Origin: Chloroflexota bacterium
GTDB lineage: Bacteria; Chloroflexota; Anaerolineae; Aggregatilineales; Phototrophicaceae
NCBI GenBank assembly: GCA_028875245.1
Contig: JAPPEU010000035.1
Coordinates: 151,455-215,454 of the forward strand
Length of the DNA stretch: 64,000 bases
Direction: 5' to 3'
In this document: piece after piece, positions 16,491 through 24,618 of the stretch
Position numbering within the stretch: position 1 is the stretch's first letter
Layout of the letters: the number at the start of each line of letters is the position of its first letter
Made by a program: the position numbers and the translations under genes
Notes under the pieces: model-generated
Told to the model about the DNA's origin: nothing
Seen by the model: the letters and a program-made list of their open reading frames with translations, nothing else
Database searches by the model: none

Positions 16491-17374
16491 CCGCCATGCT
16501 TCCTTTTGCCCTCGGTCTCGTCGATCGCCTCCTCGATCTTCTCTATCTCGTAATGGAGGAGGCTGCCATAGGCAGTGCCTTCCAAGGCGCGCAGCGTCGA
16601 TTTCCAAGCCTGCAGTCCATGTTGGGTCGCGACCATTCGCTCAGTCGCGCGCTCGGCGTTGTCCCGCTCGCCCACTTTCAAATAATGGCGTGACAAATAG
16701 TAGTTCACCCGCACGGCGTACATTGAAGGCATTGAGTAGAGCGCCGCATGCTTGAAGGATTCCATCGCCGAATCATGCTCGCCCGCCAGCTGCTGCACGA
16801 AGCCCAATTCCGCCCAAATGATCGGCTGCGCCGGCGAGAGCTGCGCGGCGGTCTGCAGCGCGATGGCCGCCTCGCCATAACTCGCCTGCATGCGGTAGCC
16901 GTTCGCCAAGGTCATATAAGCGCCAGCATCCCGCGGAAACATTCGCACCGCCTGGTCGGCCGTCTCCTGCGCTTTTGCCAATTGACCGTTGTAGGCATAG
17001 GCGCTGGTCAGCAACATCAGCAGATCCGGCGTGATCTTGCCGCCGGCGAGCACCCGTTCCAACAGTTGAATCGCTTCCGGGAATTTGAACTTCTGCATTA
17101 AGCGGTAGGCTTCGCCATAACCGGCGCCATATTGGCGGGACTGGCGCGCCAGCAAAACACCGACCAAAAGGAAGCCGAGCAGAATCATGCTGGCCGATAA
17201 GCAGAGCCCGGCCAGGGACATCTGCGCCACCGGCGAAATGTAAGGATCAAGCGGCTCGGTGATGCCATCGGCCAATTCGATAAGCACGCCGAGCACGAAG
17301 ACGATGAAACCCAATGCCGCCAATGCGACAGAGGTGAAAACCGCCGCCCAGCCGAGCAGCCGGCGGAAAGACAT
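16487..17374 (-). CDS. Membrane TPR protein B
   Basis: About 295 residues from ATG 17374, chosen because GGAGGG lies 5-6 nt upstream; the frame is open nine codons further. Two membrane helices at about residues 9-33 and 52-77, then TPR-like helical pairs from about residue 85 (MQKFKFPEAIQLLERVLAG) to 250, including AYMTLANGYRMQASYGEAA and IWAELGFVQQLAGEHDSA. The stop overlaps the ATG of protein A, and the start is 13 nt after the stop of protein C, so the three are translationally linked. Function unknown. Confidence 0.75.
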   Translation of the reverse strand: MSFRRLLGWAAVFTSVALAALGFIVFVLGVLIELADGITEPLDPYISPVAQMSLAGLCLSASMILLGFLLVGVLLARQSRQYGAGYGEAYRLMQKFKFPEAIQLLERVLAGGKITPDLLMLLTSAYAYNGQLAKAQETADQAVRMFPRDAGAYMTLANGYRMQASYGEAAIALQTAAQLSPAQPIIWAELGFVQQLAGEHDSAMESFKHAALYSMPSMYAVRVNYYLSRHYLKVGERDNAERATERMVATQHGLQAWKSTLRALEGTAYGSLLHYEIEKIEEAIDETEGKRKHGG

Positions 17375-17387
17375 GTCAGCCCTCCAA

Positions 17388-18377
17388 TTACTGCGGACCA
17401 TGCGCCTTCTCGCCCATAATCAGGTTGCGCGCCTCTTCGATATCGCCGCTGAGCACATCGCGCAGCGCGCCCGCCTCTTCCGCGCTCATGATGACCTGCC
17501 ATTCTTCCAGGCCGGCCTTCTCGCGTCGTAGCGCCTTCAAGGCTTCCCACGCAGATCGCTTGTCTGCCCCGCGCTGATGAATGCGCCACAAGTATAAATG
17601 CGCCAGCAGCCGGTGTCGAGAATCGGGAATAACCAGCCGCAGCGCATCGCCCAGATGCTCGCGAGCGCCGCCGTCTTCCCCCAGCCTCTCTTCTATCATA
17701 CCCAAATTGTAAGCCGCTACCCATTCCGCCGGCGCCAACTCATGCGCTTTCACTGCCGCCCGCCGCGCGCTGGGGAGGTTTCCCGCCTGCAGCTCAACCT
17801 CCGCCAGGCCATTGAAGGCGACCGCGGAAGCCTCGTCCAGTTCGGTCATCCGTTGATAATCTTTGCGCGCCGCGGGCAGGTCCCCGGCCAAGCGATGCAA
17901 CTCGGCGCGGAAGCGATAATGTTCCGGCTGCGTCGGTTTTTCTCCTATCTCCGCCGTCATGCTGGCGATCGCGGCCGCGTAGTCGCCCTTGCGCATCGCT
18001 TTGACCGCCCGGCGATAATTCTGTGGCCCGCGGAAATCGCGGAAGATGAAGATGCCGGCGACGATCCAGCCCAACCCCGCCCCCAGAAAAATACCACTCA
18101 GCTGCGGCAGGGCGAGTGAGCCGATAATGATGCCCAAGACAGACGGCACAATGATCGCCAGCCAGCGCCTGCGTTCTTCCGCCGGCAGACGCCCCAGGGC
18201 CATCACCGACGCGCCGAGCAGAAATATGACCAGCAGGCCGGTTTGAGCGGCCGTGACCAGCGGCGAGCGCGGGCCGAAAACATTAAGCGCCAGGCTGGCA
18301 ATGCCGGTAATCACAAGCAGCGCGATGAATGCGCGAAAGCGGCGCGGCCCCAGAAAGATTCGAAATCGCTTTATCAT
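17388..18377 (-). CDS. Membrane TPR protein C
   Basis: A 329-residue protein. Four hydrophobic segments are visible in the first 115 residues (about 14-34, 42-62, 73-92, 94-112), then TPR-like repeats to about residue 290 (for example AFNGLAEVELQAGNLPSA and AAYNLGMIEERLGEDGGA). It is the first of three membrane-TPR genes read in the same direction. The upstream hypothetical gene ends 36 nt before it. The shared design of all three (membrane anchor plus cytoplasmic or exterior TPR) suggests gene duplication and joint assembly. The molecular role is unknown. Confidence 0.75.
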   Translation of the reverse strand: MIKRFRIFLGPRRFRAFIALLVITGIASLALNVFGPRSPLVTAAQTGLLVIFLLGASVMALGRLPAEERRRWLAIIVPSVLGIIIGSLALPQLSGIFLGAGLGWIVAGIFIFRDFRGPQNYRRAVKAMRKGDYAAAIASMTAEIGEKPTQPEHYRFRAELHRLAGDLPAARKDYQRMTELDEASAVAFNGLAEVELQAGNLPSARRAAVKAHELAPAEWVAAYNLGMIEERLGEDGGAREHLGDALRLVIPDSRHRLLAHLYLWRIHQRGADKRSAWEALKALRREKAGLEEWQVIMSAEEAGALRDVLSGDIEEARNLIMGEKAHGPQ

Positions 18378-18413
18378 GCCGCCGTACCCCGATCCCGCTG
18401 ATGCATGGACGCG

Positions 18414-19118
18414 CTACAATTTTGGCGGGGCGTAATTGCTGATCTCAACGACGATTTCCTGCTGCTTGAAGCTGTTGACGCGCTTGATGATCATGCCATG
18501 TTGGTCGATCCAATAGGACAGCGCCTTGTCGATGTAACGATATCGGCGCGCCGGGATTTCCCGTTCGCCCAGCAGCAGCACGTCGTCAGCGATGTATTCC
18601 ACCGGTGAAGCGATCCTTTGCAGGACGCCCGGAAAGAGCTGCGCATTTTCGAACATTGGCACATAGATTGGCAGCGCCCCCTCGGCCTGCGCCGCAAGTT
18701 TCCTGATCGCGCCGCCGCGGAAAACCAGCAGCGGCACATCAATAAGCGCGCCCGGCGGCAATTCAAGCTCAATGTAGTCGCGCTCGCCGCCATTCATGCT
18801 GTAGCCGACCTGCAGCCGATCCGCCGCCGCCTGGTAGGTCGCCCGCAGCGTTTTCACGCCAAGCTCAAATCTGTCGTTTTCATAGCGGATGTCCAGCCGG
18901 ACCAAAGCATCGTCTTGGCTGACCAGGGCTTCAACGAGCATCGACTTGCCCTCTTCCGCGCGCGCGTCCACATCGACGCGAAGGAATTTCTCACCATCGG
19001 CATGGACGTGCATCGCCCATGATTCAGTCTTTTGCAGGGCTGTGCCATTTTTGGCAAAGCGGTAACAGCCGCTCGCCAGAAATCGCTCATGCGCCTGCAC
19101 CGGATGCAGATACCGCAT
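18414..19118 (-). CDS. Uncharacterised protein downstream of AlaX
   Basis: A 234-residue protein with no signal peptide or membrane helix and no motif I recognise. The composition is beta-rich with alternating polar and hydrophobic residues (AMHVHADGEKFLRVDVDARA near residue 35, RDYIELELPPGALIDVPLLV near 110), as in lipocalin-like or DUF-type beta folds. I place the start at ATG 19118. The open frame extends into the tandem array upstream (to 19163), but codons 1-18 from 19118 are themselves the ancestral, diverged copy of the array unit. Each array unit repeats this gene's start region. Probably co-transcribed with alaX and the TPR genes. Function unknown. Confidence 0.65.
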   Translation of the reverse strand: MRYLHPVQAHERFLASGCYRFAKNGTALQKTESWAMHVHADGEKFLRVDVDARAEEGKSMLVEALVSQDDALVRLDIRYENDRFELGVKTLRATYQAAADRLQVGYSMNGGERDYIELELPPGALIDVPLLVFRGGAIRKLAAQAEGALPIYVPMFENAQLFPGVLQRIASPVEYIADDVLLLGEREIPARRYRYIDKALSYWIDQHGMIIKRVNSFKQQEIVVEISNYAPPKL

Positions 19119-19363
19119 CAATCGCTCAGCTCCACATAAAGCCGCTCGCCAGTAATCGCTCATGCGCCTGCGCGAAACGCAGATGATCCATCAATCACTC
19201 AGCTCCACATAAAGTCGCTCGCCAGTAATCGCTCATGCGCCTGCGCGAAACGCAGATGATCCATCAATCACTCAGCTCCACATAAAGTCGCTCGCCAGTA
19301 ATCGCTCATGCGCCTGCGCGAAACACAGATGATCCATCAATCACTCAGCTCCACATAAAGTCG
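19067..19363. repeat. Tandem array, 73-bp unit, about four copies
   Basis: Copies start at 19128, 19201, 19274 and 19347 (the last partial), each exactly 73 bp apart. The two inner copies are identical apart from a base or so, while a diverged 61-nt copy (19067-19127) forms the N-terminal codons of the downstream gene. Read on the minus strand each unit holds the last codons of alaX (ending in the stop) followed by the start codon and first codons of the next gene. The array is therefore the alaX/next-gene junction copied in tandem. 73 is not a multiple of three, so the reading frame shifts at each unit. Confidence 0.9.
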
Positions 19364-20044
19364 TTTGTTGATGCCGCCCTTGCTCTTGTATTTGGCGATT
19401 CTGATCGCGCCCACTTCACGCGTGTTGGCGACATGCGTCCCGCCGTCCGCCTGCAAGTCGAGGCCGACGATTTCTACCGTGCGCACTTCCCGAATGCTCT
19501 CCGGCAATAGGTTGATCTTGGTGCGAATCAGGTCGGGAATCTGAAAGGCGGTCTCGCGCGGCAGGATCTCGATTTTGACCTCGCGCGCCGCCTCGACCTC
19601 GATATTGATGTTCTTCTCGATTTCAGCGATGACATCGGGCGCCAGTCGCTCGAATTCGAAGTCCATCCGCCCGCTCAGGATATCCATGTTGCCGCCGGTG
19701 ACGCTCGCCTGATAATCGCGCCAGATGACGCCGCAAAGGATGTGCATCGCTGTATGCGTGCGCATGATTTTGTAGCGCCGCTCCCAATCGATAAGACCCG
19801 TTGCCCGGCAGCCGACGGGCGGCAGCTCCCCCTCGATGATATGAACATTCCCGCGCTTGACACTGCTGACCCGAAACTGCAAATCGCCGTTCCGCAGCGC
19901 GCCTTGATCGGGAAGCTGGCCGCCGCCCCCGGGGTAAAACGCTGTCCGATTGAGCAGCACCGCGCTCCGTTCGACATCATGCCCAAGGACCTCCGCCTCA
20001 AATTCACGCAGATAGCTGTCTTTCAAGTAAAGCAATTCCGTCAT
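19337..20044 (-). CDS. AlaX-like alanyl-tRNA editing protein
   Basis: A free-standing homologue of the AlaRS editing domain that would deacylate mischarged tRNA-Ala in the cytoplasm. 235 residues from ATG 20044, which overlaps the stop of the upstream acetyltransferase (ATGA) and has GGAGGAAACGG just before it. The N-terminal part has the TAFYPGGGGQLPDQG motif, and zinc-site histidines appear in RTHTAMHIL (about residue 97). The second metal motif reads ADGGTHVANT, where many family members have CGGTH, so a cysteine ligand seems replaced by aspartate. The last codons are the seed of the 73-bp tandem array. It shares an operon direction with ileS further downstream. Confidence 0.85.
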   Translation of the reverse strand: MTELLYLKDSYLREFEAEVLGHDVERSAVLLNRTAFYPGGGGQLPDQGALRNGDLQFRVSSVKRGNVHIIEGELPPVGCRATGLIDWERRYKIMRTHTAMHILCGVIWRDYQASVTGGNMDILSGRMDFEFERLAPDVIAEIEKNINIEVEAAREVKIEILPRETAFQIPDLIRTKINLLPESIREVRTVEIVGLDLQADGGTHVANTREVGAIRIAKYKSKGGINKRLYVELSD

Positions 20045-20523
20045 ACCGTTTCCTCCCGGATCGCCGCGCGCATGCGCAGCATCGTGGTTTCCGCCCCGAT
20101 TGATCGCCAGAATGCCAGGGCCGCCTGGTTCCTCGCGCTCACATGCCACTCAAAATGATCCACGCCCTGCGAGCGAAACCAGAGCGCCAGGCGTTCGACC
20201 AATTGCCGGCCGAAGCCGCGCCGGCGATATGCCGCCCGCAGGTAGATGTCCGCCAAAAGCCCGCAGCGCAATGGCATGAACATCTCAGTCGTGATGTCCG
20301 CGACGACGCCATTGATGAAACCCGCTACCTCGCCATCCATCTCAAGGACCAATACCCGCGCCTGCGGGTCATTGAGGCGATCCAGGATGCCGCGGGCATA
20401 CAACTCCGCTCCGCGCTCCGCCGGGCGAAATGTCTGCGCGTCCAATTCGGCGTGATAAGCCACCATCTCGGACCACAATTCCCCGATGCGCTCGGCGTCG
20501 CTCGCCTCCGCCAGACGAATCAT
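20041..20523 (-). CDS. GNAT-family N-acetyltransferase
   Basis: 160 residues from ATG 20523, whose ATGA overlaps the stop of the preceding gene and which has GGAG close upstream. Acetyl-CoA-binding motif A is ADIYLRAAYRRRGFGRQLVE (about residues 95-114), with the RRRGFG pyrophosphate loop, and a later WHVSARNQAALAFWRSIG matches motif B. Substrate unknown. It lies between a second GNAT gene and alaX with overlaps on both sides, so all three are probably translated together. Confidence 0.85.
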   Translation of the reverse strand: MIRLAEASDAERIGELWSEMVAYHAELDAQTFRPAERGAELYARGILDRLNDPQARVLVLEMDGEVAGFINGVVADITTEMFMPLRCGLLADIYLRAAYRRRGFGRQLVERLALWFRSQGVDHFEWHVSARNQAALAFWRSIGAETTMLRMRAAIREETV

Positions 20524-20984
20524 ATCTCCAGCCAATACCGGTTAAACCGAACTGAGGCTCGCCGCGCGCGCCAAAATGCCTCTTCCACCGGGTAACGCGC
20601 CGGCACGTCAATTTCGAGATGATGAATATCCTTGCTCGCAAGCCAGCGTCTCACCTTGCCCAGCAGCTGCTCACTCAAGCCACTGCGCGCGCTGTGCAAA
20701 TCGACCGCCATGTCGAGGATGACGCCCAGGCGCGCAGGCCGCAAGCCAGGCCGGCCCGGGACAACCTGTACCGCGGCGAATCCCGCCAAGTCCCCTTCCG
20801 CTTCGGCAACATAAAAGCCGACCGCATCACTCGCGATCCAGCGCTCGGCCTCAATCCGCCACCGCGCAGCCGCATCCGGCAAGAGCTTGATGCAGGTGTC
20901 GGTCTGCTGCAGCAAGGCCATGCGATCGTGCCAAAGCCGGGCGGCGGCTTGCAGGTCGGAGGGAACGGCCAATCGAATCTGCAT
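20520..20984 (-). CDS. GNAT-like N-acetyltransferase, divergent
   Basis: 154 residues from ATG 20984 (AGGA 5 nt upstream; the frame remains open to 21101). It shows the GNAT pattern less clearly than its neighbour: MQIRLAVPSDLQAAARLW at the N-terminus, FAAVQVV in the middle (about residue 75), and a degenerate motif A around SARSGLSEQLLGKVRRWL. A C-terminal HHLEIDVPARYPVEEAFWR resembles motif B of the downstream gene. It is first in the minus-strand operon leading to alaX. Substrate unknown. Confidence 0.7.
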   Translation of the reverse strand: MQIRLAVPSDLQAAARLWHDRMALLQQTDTCIKLLPDAAARWRIEAERWIASDAVGFYVAEAEGDLAGFAAVQVVPGRPGLRPARLGVILDMAVDLHSARSGLSEQLLGKVRRWLASKDIHHLEIDVPARYPVEEAFWRARRASVRFNRYWLEI

Positions 20985-21208
20985 GAATCCTGATCGTAAA
21001 TCTCTGCCCGCAAAAAAGCATAACACCAGCGCAGGGCAGCAGCAAGACGAGAACAAATGTGGAACGGGGAACGCCAATTCCCCTACGCTCAAGCTCGGCA
21101 TGGCGCGGCCCGGCGACGTTTCGGTACAATAAGCCTTGCGTCAATATCGGCGCGCTCGACGTTCAGCGGCTGAGTCCATCAGCGGTCGATTGCTCATAAG
21201 GAGTTCAC

Positions 21209-21568
21209 ATGTCCACGCTACCCTCGGCAGAAAAAATTGGCAGAGCCTGGCGCATGCACCGCGACGGCGATAACCTGGGCGCCATCCGCGCCTTTGAAGA
21301 AGTGATCGCCGCCAGCCCCGACAGCGTAGACGCCCTGTATGGCATGGGCTTGGCGCAAAAGGCCAATGGGGATCTCGCAGCCGCAGCGAGTTCATTCCAG
21401 CAAGCGCTCTCAATAGCCGAGAGCGCGCTTACGGCCGTGCAAACGACTTCCCAGGCCGAAGGGCAGCATGGCGCCAACGATCTCGAATCGAACATCGACG
21501 ACCGTTACATGATGCTGACGCGCATGCTGAAACAGCGCATCAATGATGTTGGCGGCTTGAGCGCCTAG
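21209..21568 (+). CDS. Small TPR-containing protein
   Basis: 119 residues with a good ribosome-binding site, AAGGAG at 21199-21204, before ATG 21209. Residues about 10-75 form two TPR-like helical pairs (AWRMHRDGDNLGAIRAFEEV and ALYGMGLAQKANGDLAAA). The C-terminal part is helical and polar. No signal peptide or membrane helix. It starts a short plus-strand operon with the URO-D-family gene (8 nt apart) and rsmD. Function unknown. Confidence 0.75.
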   Translation: MSTLPSAEKIGRAWRMHRDGDNLGAIRAFEEVIAASPDSVDALYGMGLAQKANGDLAAAASSFQQALSIAESALTAVQTTSQAEGQHGANDLESNIDDRYMMLTRMLKQRINDVGGLSA

Positions 21569-21576
21569 CCGCGGCA

Positions 21577-22569
21577 ATGCACAAGCGCGAGCGCCTTGAA
21601 CGCGCGATCGAAGGCGAACCGGTCGATCGCCCGCCGGTAGCGCTCTGGCGGCATTGGCCAGGCGACGATCAACGTTACGCTGACCTCGCCCGCTCAACTA
21701 TTGATTTCCAACATGACTACAATTGGGACTTTGTGCGTGTCATGCCGTCGCGCAATTTTTTGGCGCTTGATTACGGCCTTCAAGACGAATGGCAGGGCGA
21801 CCCCGCCGGCACGCGAACGATAAAGAAACGCGTGATCAAGCGTTCGCTGGATTGGACCGCGCTTCGGCCCCTGTCACCGGCGCGCGGCGCGCTTTCTCAG
21901 CAGATCGAGTGCCTCCGCCTCATCGGGCAGGCGCTGCAAGCGGACGGCGCGCCCATCCTCCAGACCATCTACAGCCCCTTGTTGCAGGCGGCGCAACTGG
22001 CTGGGCGGCAGAAGGTCTTGTGTCACATGCGCGTCCGGACCGACCGCCTTCGTTCCGGCTTGAATCAGCTGACGGAGAATACGCTTCGGTTTTTGGAGGC
22101 GCTGAGCGCGCAGCGAGGCGTCGCCGGCGTCTTCATGGTGACGGGTTTCGCCAGCCACGACATCTTGTCCGAAGGGGAATACCGCGATATTGCCCTGCCG
22201 CATCTTGTCCGCGTCTTGTCCGCGCTGCCCGCGCATTGGTGGCTGAATATCGTGCAGGTGGCCGGCGCTTCGCCCATGCTCAATCTGATGAGTGAACTGC
22301 CGGTTCAGGCTTTCAATTGGGATACGCGGGCCGGCGCCGTCAAACTGTCCCAAGTCAACGGCCTCTATAGCGGCGCCACCTGCGGCGGCCTCCACGATGA
22401 TGAGGACCTGCTGCGAGGAACGCCCTCCCTGCTGCACTCGGTCATACGCGATGCCTTGGAGCAAACTGACAGCCGCCGCCTGATTCTGTCCGGCAGCGGC
22501 GACGGCTATGTCACCACGCCAATATCCAATGTTCGCGCTGTACGCAGCGTTGTGGAAGGCGCGGGCTAA
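21577..22569 (+). CDS. Uroporphyrinogen decarboxylase (URO-D) family protein
   Basis: 330 residues with the URO-D-family opening MHKRERLERAIEGEPVDRPPVALWRHW (positions 1-27), whose conserved feature is the PVDRPPVALW segment, and a C-terminal region with NWDTRAGAV and ILSGSGDGYVTTP. In true HemE the N-terminal arginines bind the substrate. This protein more closely resembles the broad family that also includes methyltransferase-like members, so I do not name it hemE. No haem synthesis genes are nearby. It lies between a small TPR gene and rsmD. Confidence 0.8.
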   Translation: MHKRERLERAIEGEPVDRPPVALWRHWPGDDQRYADLARSTIDFQHDYNWDFVRVMPSRNFLALDYGLQDEWQGDPAGTRTIKKRVIKRSLDWTALRPLSPARGALSQQIECLRLIGQALQADGAPILQTIYSPLLQAAQLAGRQKVLCHMRVRTDRLRSGLNQLTENTLRFLEALSAQRGVAGVFMVTGFASHDILSEGEYRDIALPHLVRVLSALPAHWWLNIVQVAGASPMLNLMSELPVQAFNWDTRAGAVKLSQVNGLYSGATCGGLHDDEDLLRGTPSLLHSVIRDALEQTDSRRLILSGSGDGYVTTPISNVRAVRSVVEGAG

Positions 22570-22576
22570 GTTGTCC

Positions 22577-23152
22577 ATGCGCGTTATCGCCGGCGCAGCG
22601 CGCGGCATGAGATTGAAACGCGTACCCGGCGCTGGCGCCCGCCCCATCATGGACCGGGTTAAAGAGGCATTATTCAATATCATCGGGGGCGATATCCGAG
22701 GGGTCAACTTCCTCGATCTCTTCGCTGGCACGGGGAGCGTCGGCATTGAAGCGCTGAGCCGCGGCGCGGGCTTCGCTCAATTTAACGAGCTTGATCCGCA
22801 GGCGCTCGCCACCATCCGCCACAACCTGGCTCATACGAAGCTCGCTGAAAAGGCCCGCGTCACGAGGAGCGACGCCTTCCAATTGATCGCCCGCCAGCCA
22901 ATGCGGCGCTTTCGCTACATTTTTGTCGCGCCGCCGCAATATCGAAGCATGTGGCTGAAGACGCTCGAGGCATTTGACGCCAACGCGCAATGGCGCCATC
23001 AGGACTGTCAAATCATCATCCAGATCGACCCCGACGAATATGACGCCAGCCGACGCTTCGACCACATTGAAGCCTTCGACCAGCGCCGCTATGGGCGCAC
23101 GATGCTGATTTTTTATCGCTTTGTGGATGACGCTTCAGTCCTGCAAACCTGA
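22577..23152 (+). CDS. rsmD: RsmD-type 16S rRNA guanine methyltransferase
   Basis: Would methylate guanine 966 of 16S rRNA using S-adenosylmethionine. 191 residues from ATG 22577. The N-terminus MRVIAGAARGMRLKRVPGAG and the RPIMDRVKEALFNII motif are family hallmarks. The SAM-binding motif is FLDLFAGTGSVGIEALSRGA (about residues 45-64), with NELDPQALATIRHNL next. The catalytic (D/N)PPY motif reads VAPPQYRSMW (about residue 116), so the expected Asp/Asn is Ala. I believe related sequences from the same phylum share this, so it may be lineage-specific rather than inactivating. The last 40 nt overlap, tail-to-tail, the gene on the other strand. Confidence 0.88.
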   Translation: MRVIAGAARGMRLKRVPGAGARPIMDRVKEALFNIIGGDIRGVNFLDLFAGTGSVGIEALSRGAGFAQFNELDPQALATIRHNLAHTKLAEKARVTRSDAFQLIARQPMRRFRYIFVAPPQYRSMWLKTLEAFDANAQWRHQDCQIIIQIDPDEYDASRRFDHIEAFDQRRYGRTMLIFYRFVDDASVLQT

Positions 23153-24618
23153 AGGCGTGAAGCCGTCGAATGTTGCGCGCTGTCGCCAGCCGCCGACCGC
23201 AAGATAAACTCGCGCGCTTGCTCAACTGATTGCACCAGCCCCGTAACCTGCGCCTCGCGCAGCGCCGTCAACAGACGGCCTATCTGAGGTCCCGGCCCGA
23301 TTTCAAACAATTCTTGCACAGCAACCCCGTCCAGCAGCGGCTTGGGCTTGACGACTTCATCGAAGCGATTGAAGTAAACGTCGAGCAGGTTCGTCGCCAA
23401 CTCCACGAGCTTCAGCCAGTCTTGCTGATTGAGCTTGCTGCCCTGCCCCATTGCGCCCGCCATGGCCAGCAGAATCGCGTCGATGCCGCCGGCCCCCAAC
23501 TCATGCCAGAAGCGATGCGCATCCAGCCGCGACCAAGTTTGACGTTCAGTGATTTGCCGGAAACTCCCAACCGCGGCGCAAAGGATGCGACCTTCAACTT
23601 TGGCCAGCCGGAGCGACGCCGCGGCTTTCGCAGCGGCAGCCTGCGCGTCGCCGCGATCTGAACCGGTCACGCGGGCCTTATGGAGCAGGGCTGCCAGCGC
23701 CAGCAGCGCAGCGCGCCTCCGGCCGTTTACGCATTCCTGCTCAATATGCGCCCCAAGCGCGGAGCGAAATCGATCGAGTTGAATGACCAGCATGCCGAGC
23801 CCAAAGGTGGCGGCTGTGTTGTCACTGCGGCGGCTGCTGATCGCGCTCATGATTGCGCTCATGCGCTCTACAACGGCGTAGGAGTCAATGTCGACTGAAT
23901 CGGTTGACAGCGACGCGCTGTCGATCGCGATGCCCGGCAGGATTTGATCGAGCAGACGCATGTGGCCGAGCACACGCAGACCGCGGGCCGCCTTCTCCAA
24001 ACTCAGCAGCTTGAAGAACTCGTCGCGGATGCGCTCGGGCGACGTATGACGCAGCTCGCCGGCCGACTGACGGATATCCTGCGCCGTATCCGGCTCTATT
24101 TTCAGATCGAATTGCACACTCAGGCGAACGGCGCGCAATGCGCGTACGGGGTCATTCGCGATTGAACGCAGCGAGCAGCGGCGCAAAATCTTCATTTTCA
24201 AGTCGGCGGCAGCCCCGATCGGATCGATCAACCGGCCTGGATCCCGCAGCAGATCAGCCGCCATCGCGTTCATGCTGAAGTCGCGGTCGCGCAGGTCAGC
24301 TTCCAGCGTCGGCCCGCGCAAATTGGCGAAGTCCACGCTGAATTTGTGACCGCCGCGGCTGAGAAATACCCGCGCAACACCTCGCTCCCGATCCATAATG
24401 TAGATGTCGGCGCCCCAGGCATCGGTGACCCGGCGCGCCAGGGCGATGGCATCGCCGTCGACGGCAATATCAATGTCGCCGATCTCGCGGCCCAGGTAAG
24501 CGTCGCGCGCGGCGCCGCCCACGATATACACCGGCGGGGGATTTGGCGCCGCTCGAATTAAGTCAGCAAGTTCGTAGATGAAATCCGGCCACAGCAGCCG
24601 GAGGGGCGCCTCATTCAT
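23113..24618 (-). CDS. CCA-adding enzyme / poly(A) polymerase family protein
   Basis: About 501 residues from ATG 24618, which overlaps the hpt stop by 8 nt; ATG 24630 is an alternative. The N-terminal nucleotidyltransferase head has VYIVGGAARDAYLG and the metal-binding DIDIAV, then RDRDFSMNAMA. The neck has IANDPVRALRAVRLSVQF and ERIRDEFFKLL. It therefore belongs to the class II tRNA nucleotidyltransferase/poly(A) polymerase family. In the C-terminal half a degenerate HD-like stretch, ALLALAALLHK, has lysine in place of the aspartate of an HD phosphohydrolase, so that activity is unlikely. Whether it adds CCA, only part of it, or A residues cannot be told here. Last gene of the arg-car-hpt operon. 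Confidence 0.82.
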   Translation of the reverse strand: MNEAPLRLLWPDFIYELADLIRAAPNPPPVYIVGGAARDAYLGREIGDIDIAVDGDAIALARRVTDAWGADIYIMDRERGVARVFLSRGGHKFSVDFANLRGPTLEADLRDRDFSMNAMAADLLRDPGRLIDPIGAAADLKMKILRRCSLRSIANDPVRALRAVRLSVQFDLKIEPDTAQDIRQSAGELRHTSPERIRDEFFKLLSLEKAARGLRVLGHMRLLDQILPGIAIDSASLSTDSVDIDSYAVVERMSAIMSAISSRRSDNTAATFGLGMLVIQLDRFRSALGAHIEQECVNGRRRAALLALAALLHKARVTGSDRGDAQAAAAKAAASLRLAKVEGRILCAAVGSFRQITERQTWSRLDAHRFWHELGAGGIDAILLAMAGAMGQGSKLNQQDWLKLVELATNLLDVYFNRFDEVVKPKPLLDGVAVQELFEIGPGPQIGRLLTALREAQVTGLVQSVEQAREFILRSAAGDSAQHSTASRLQVCRTEASSTKR

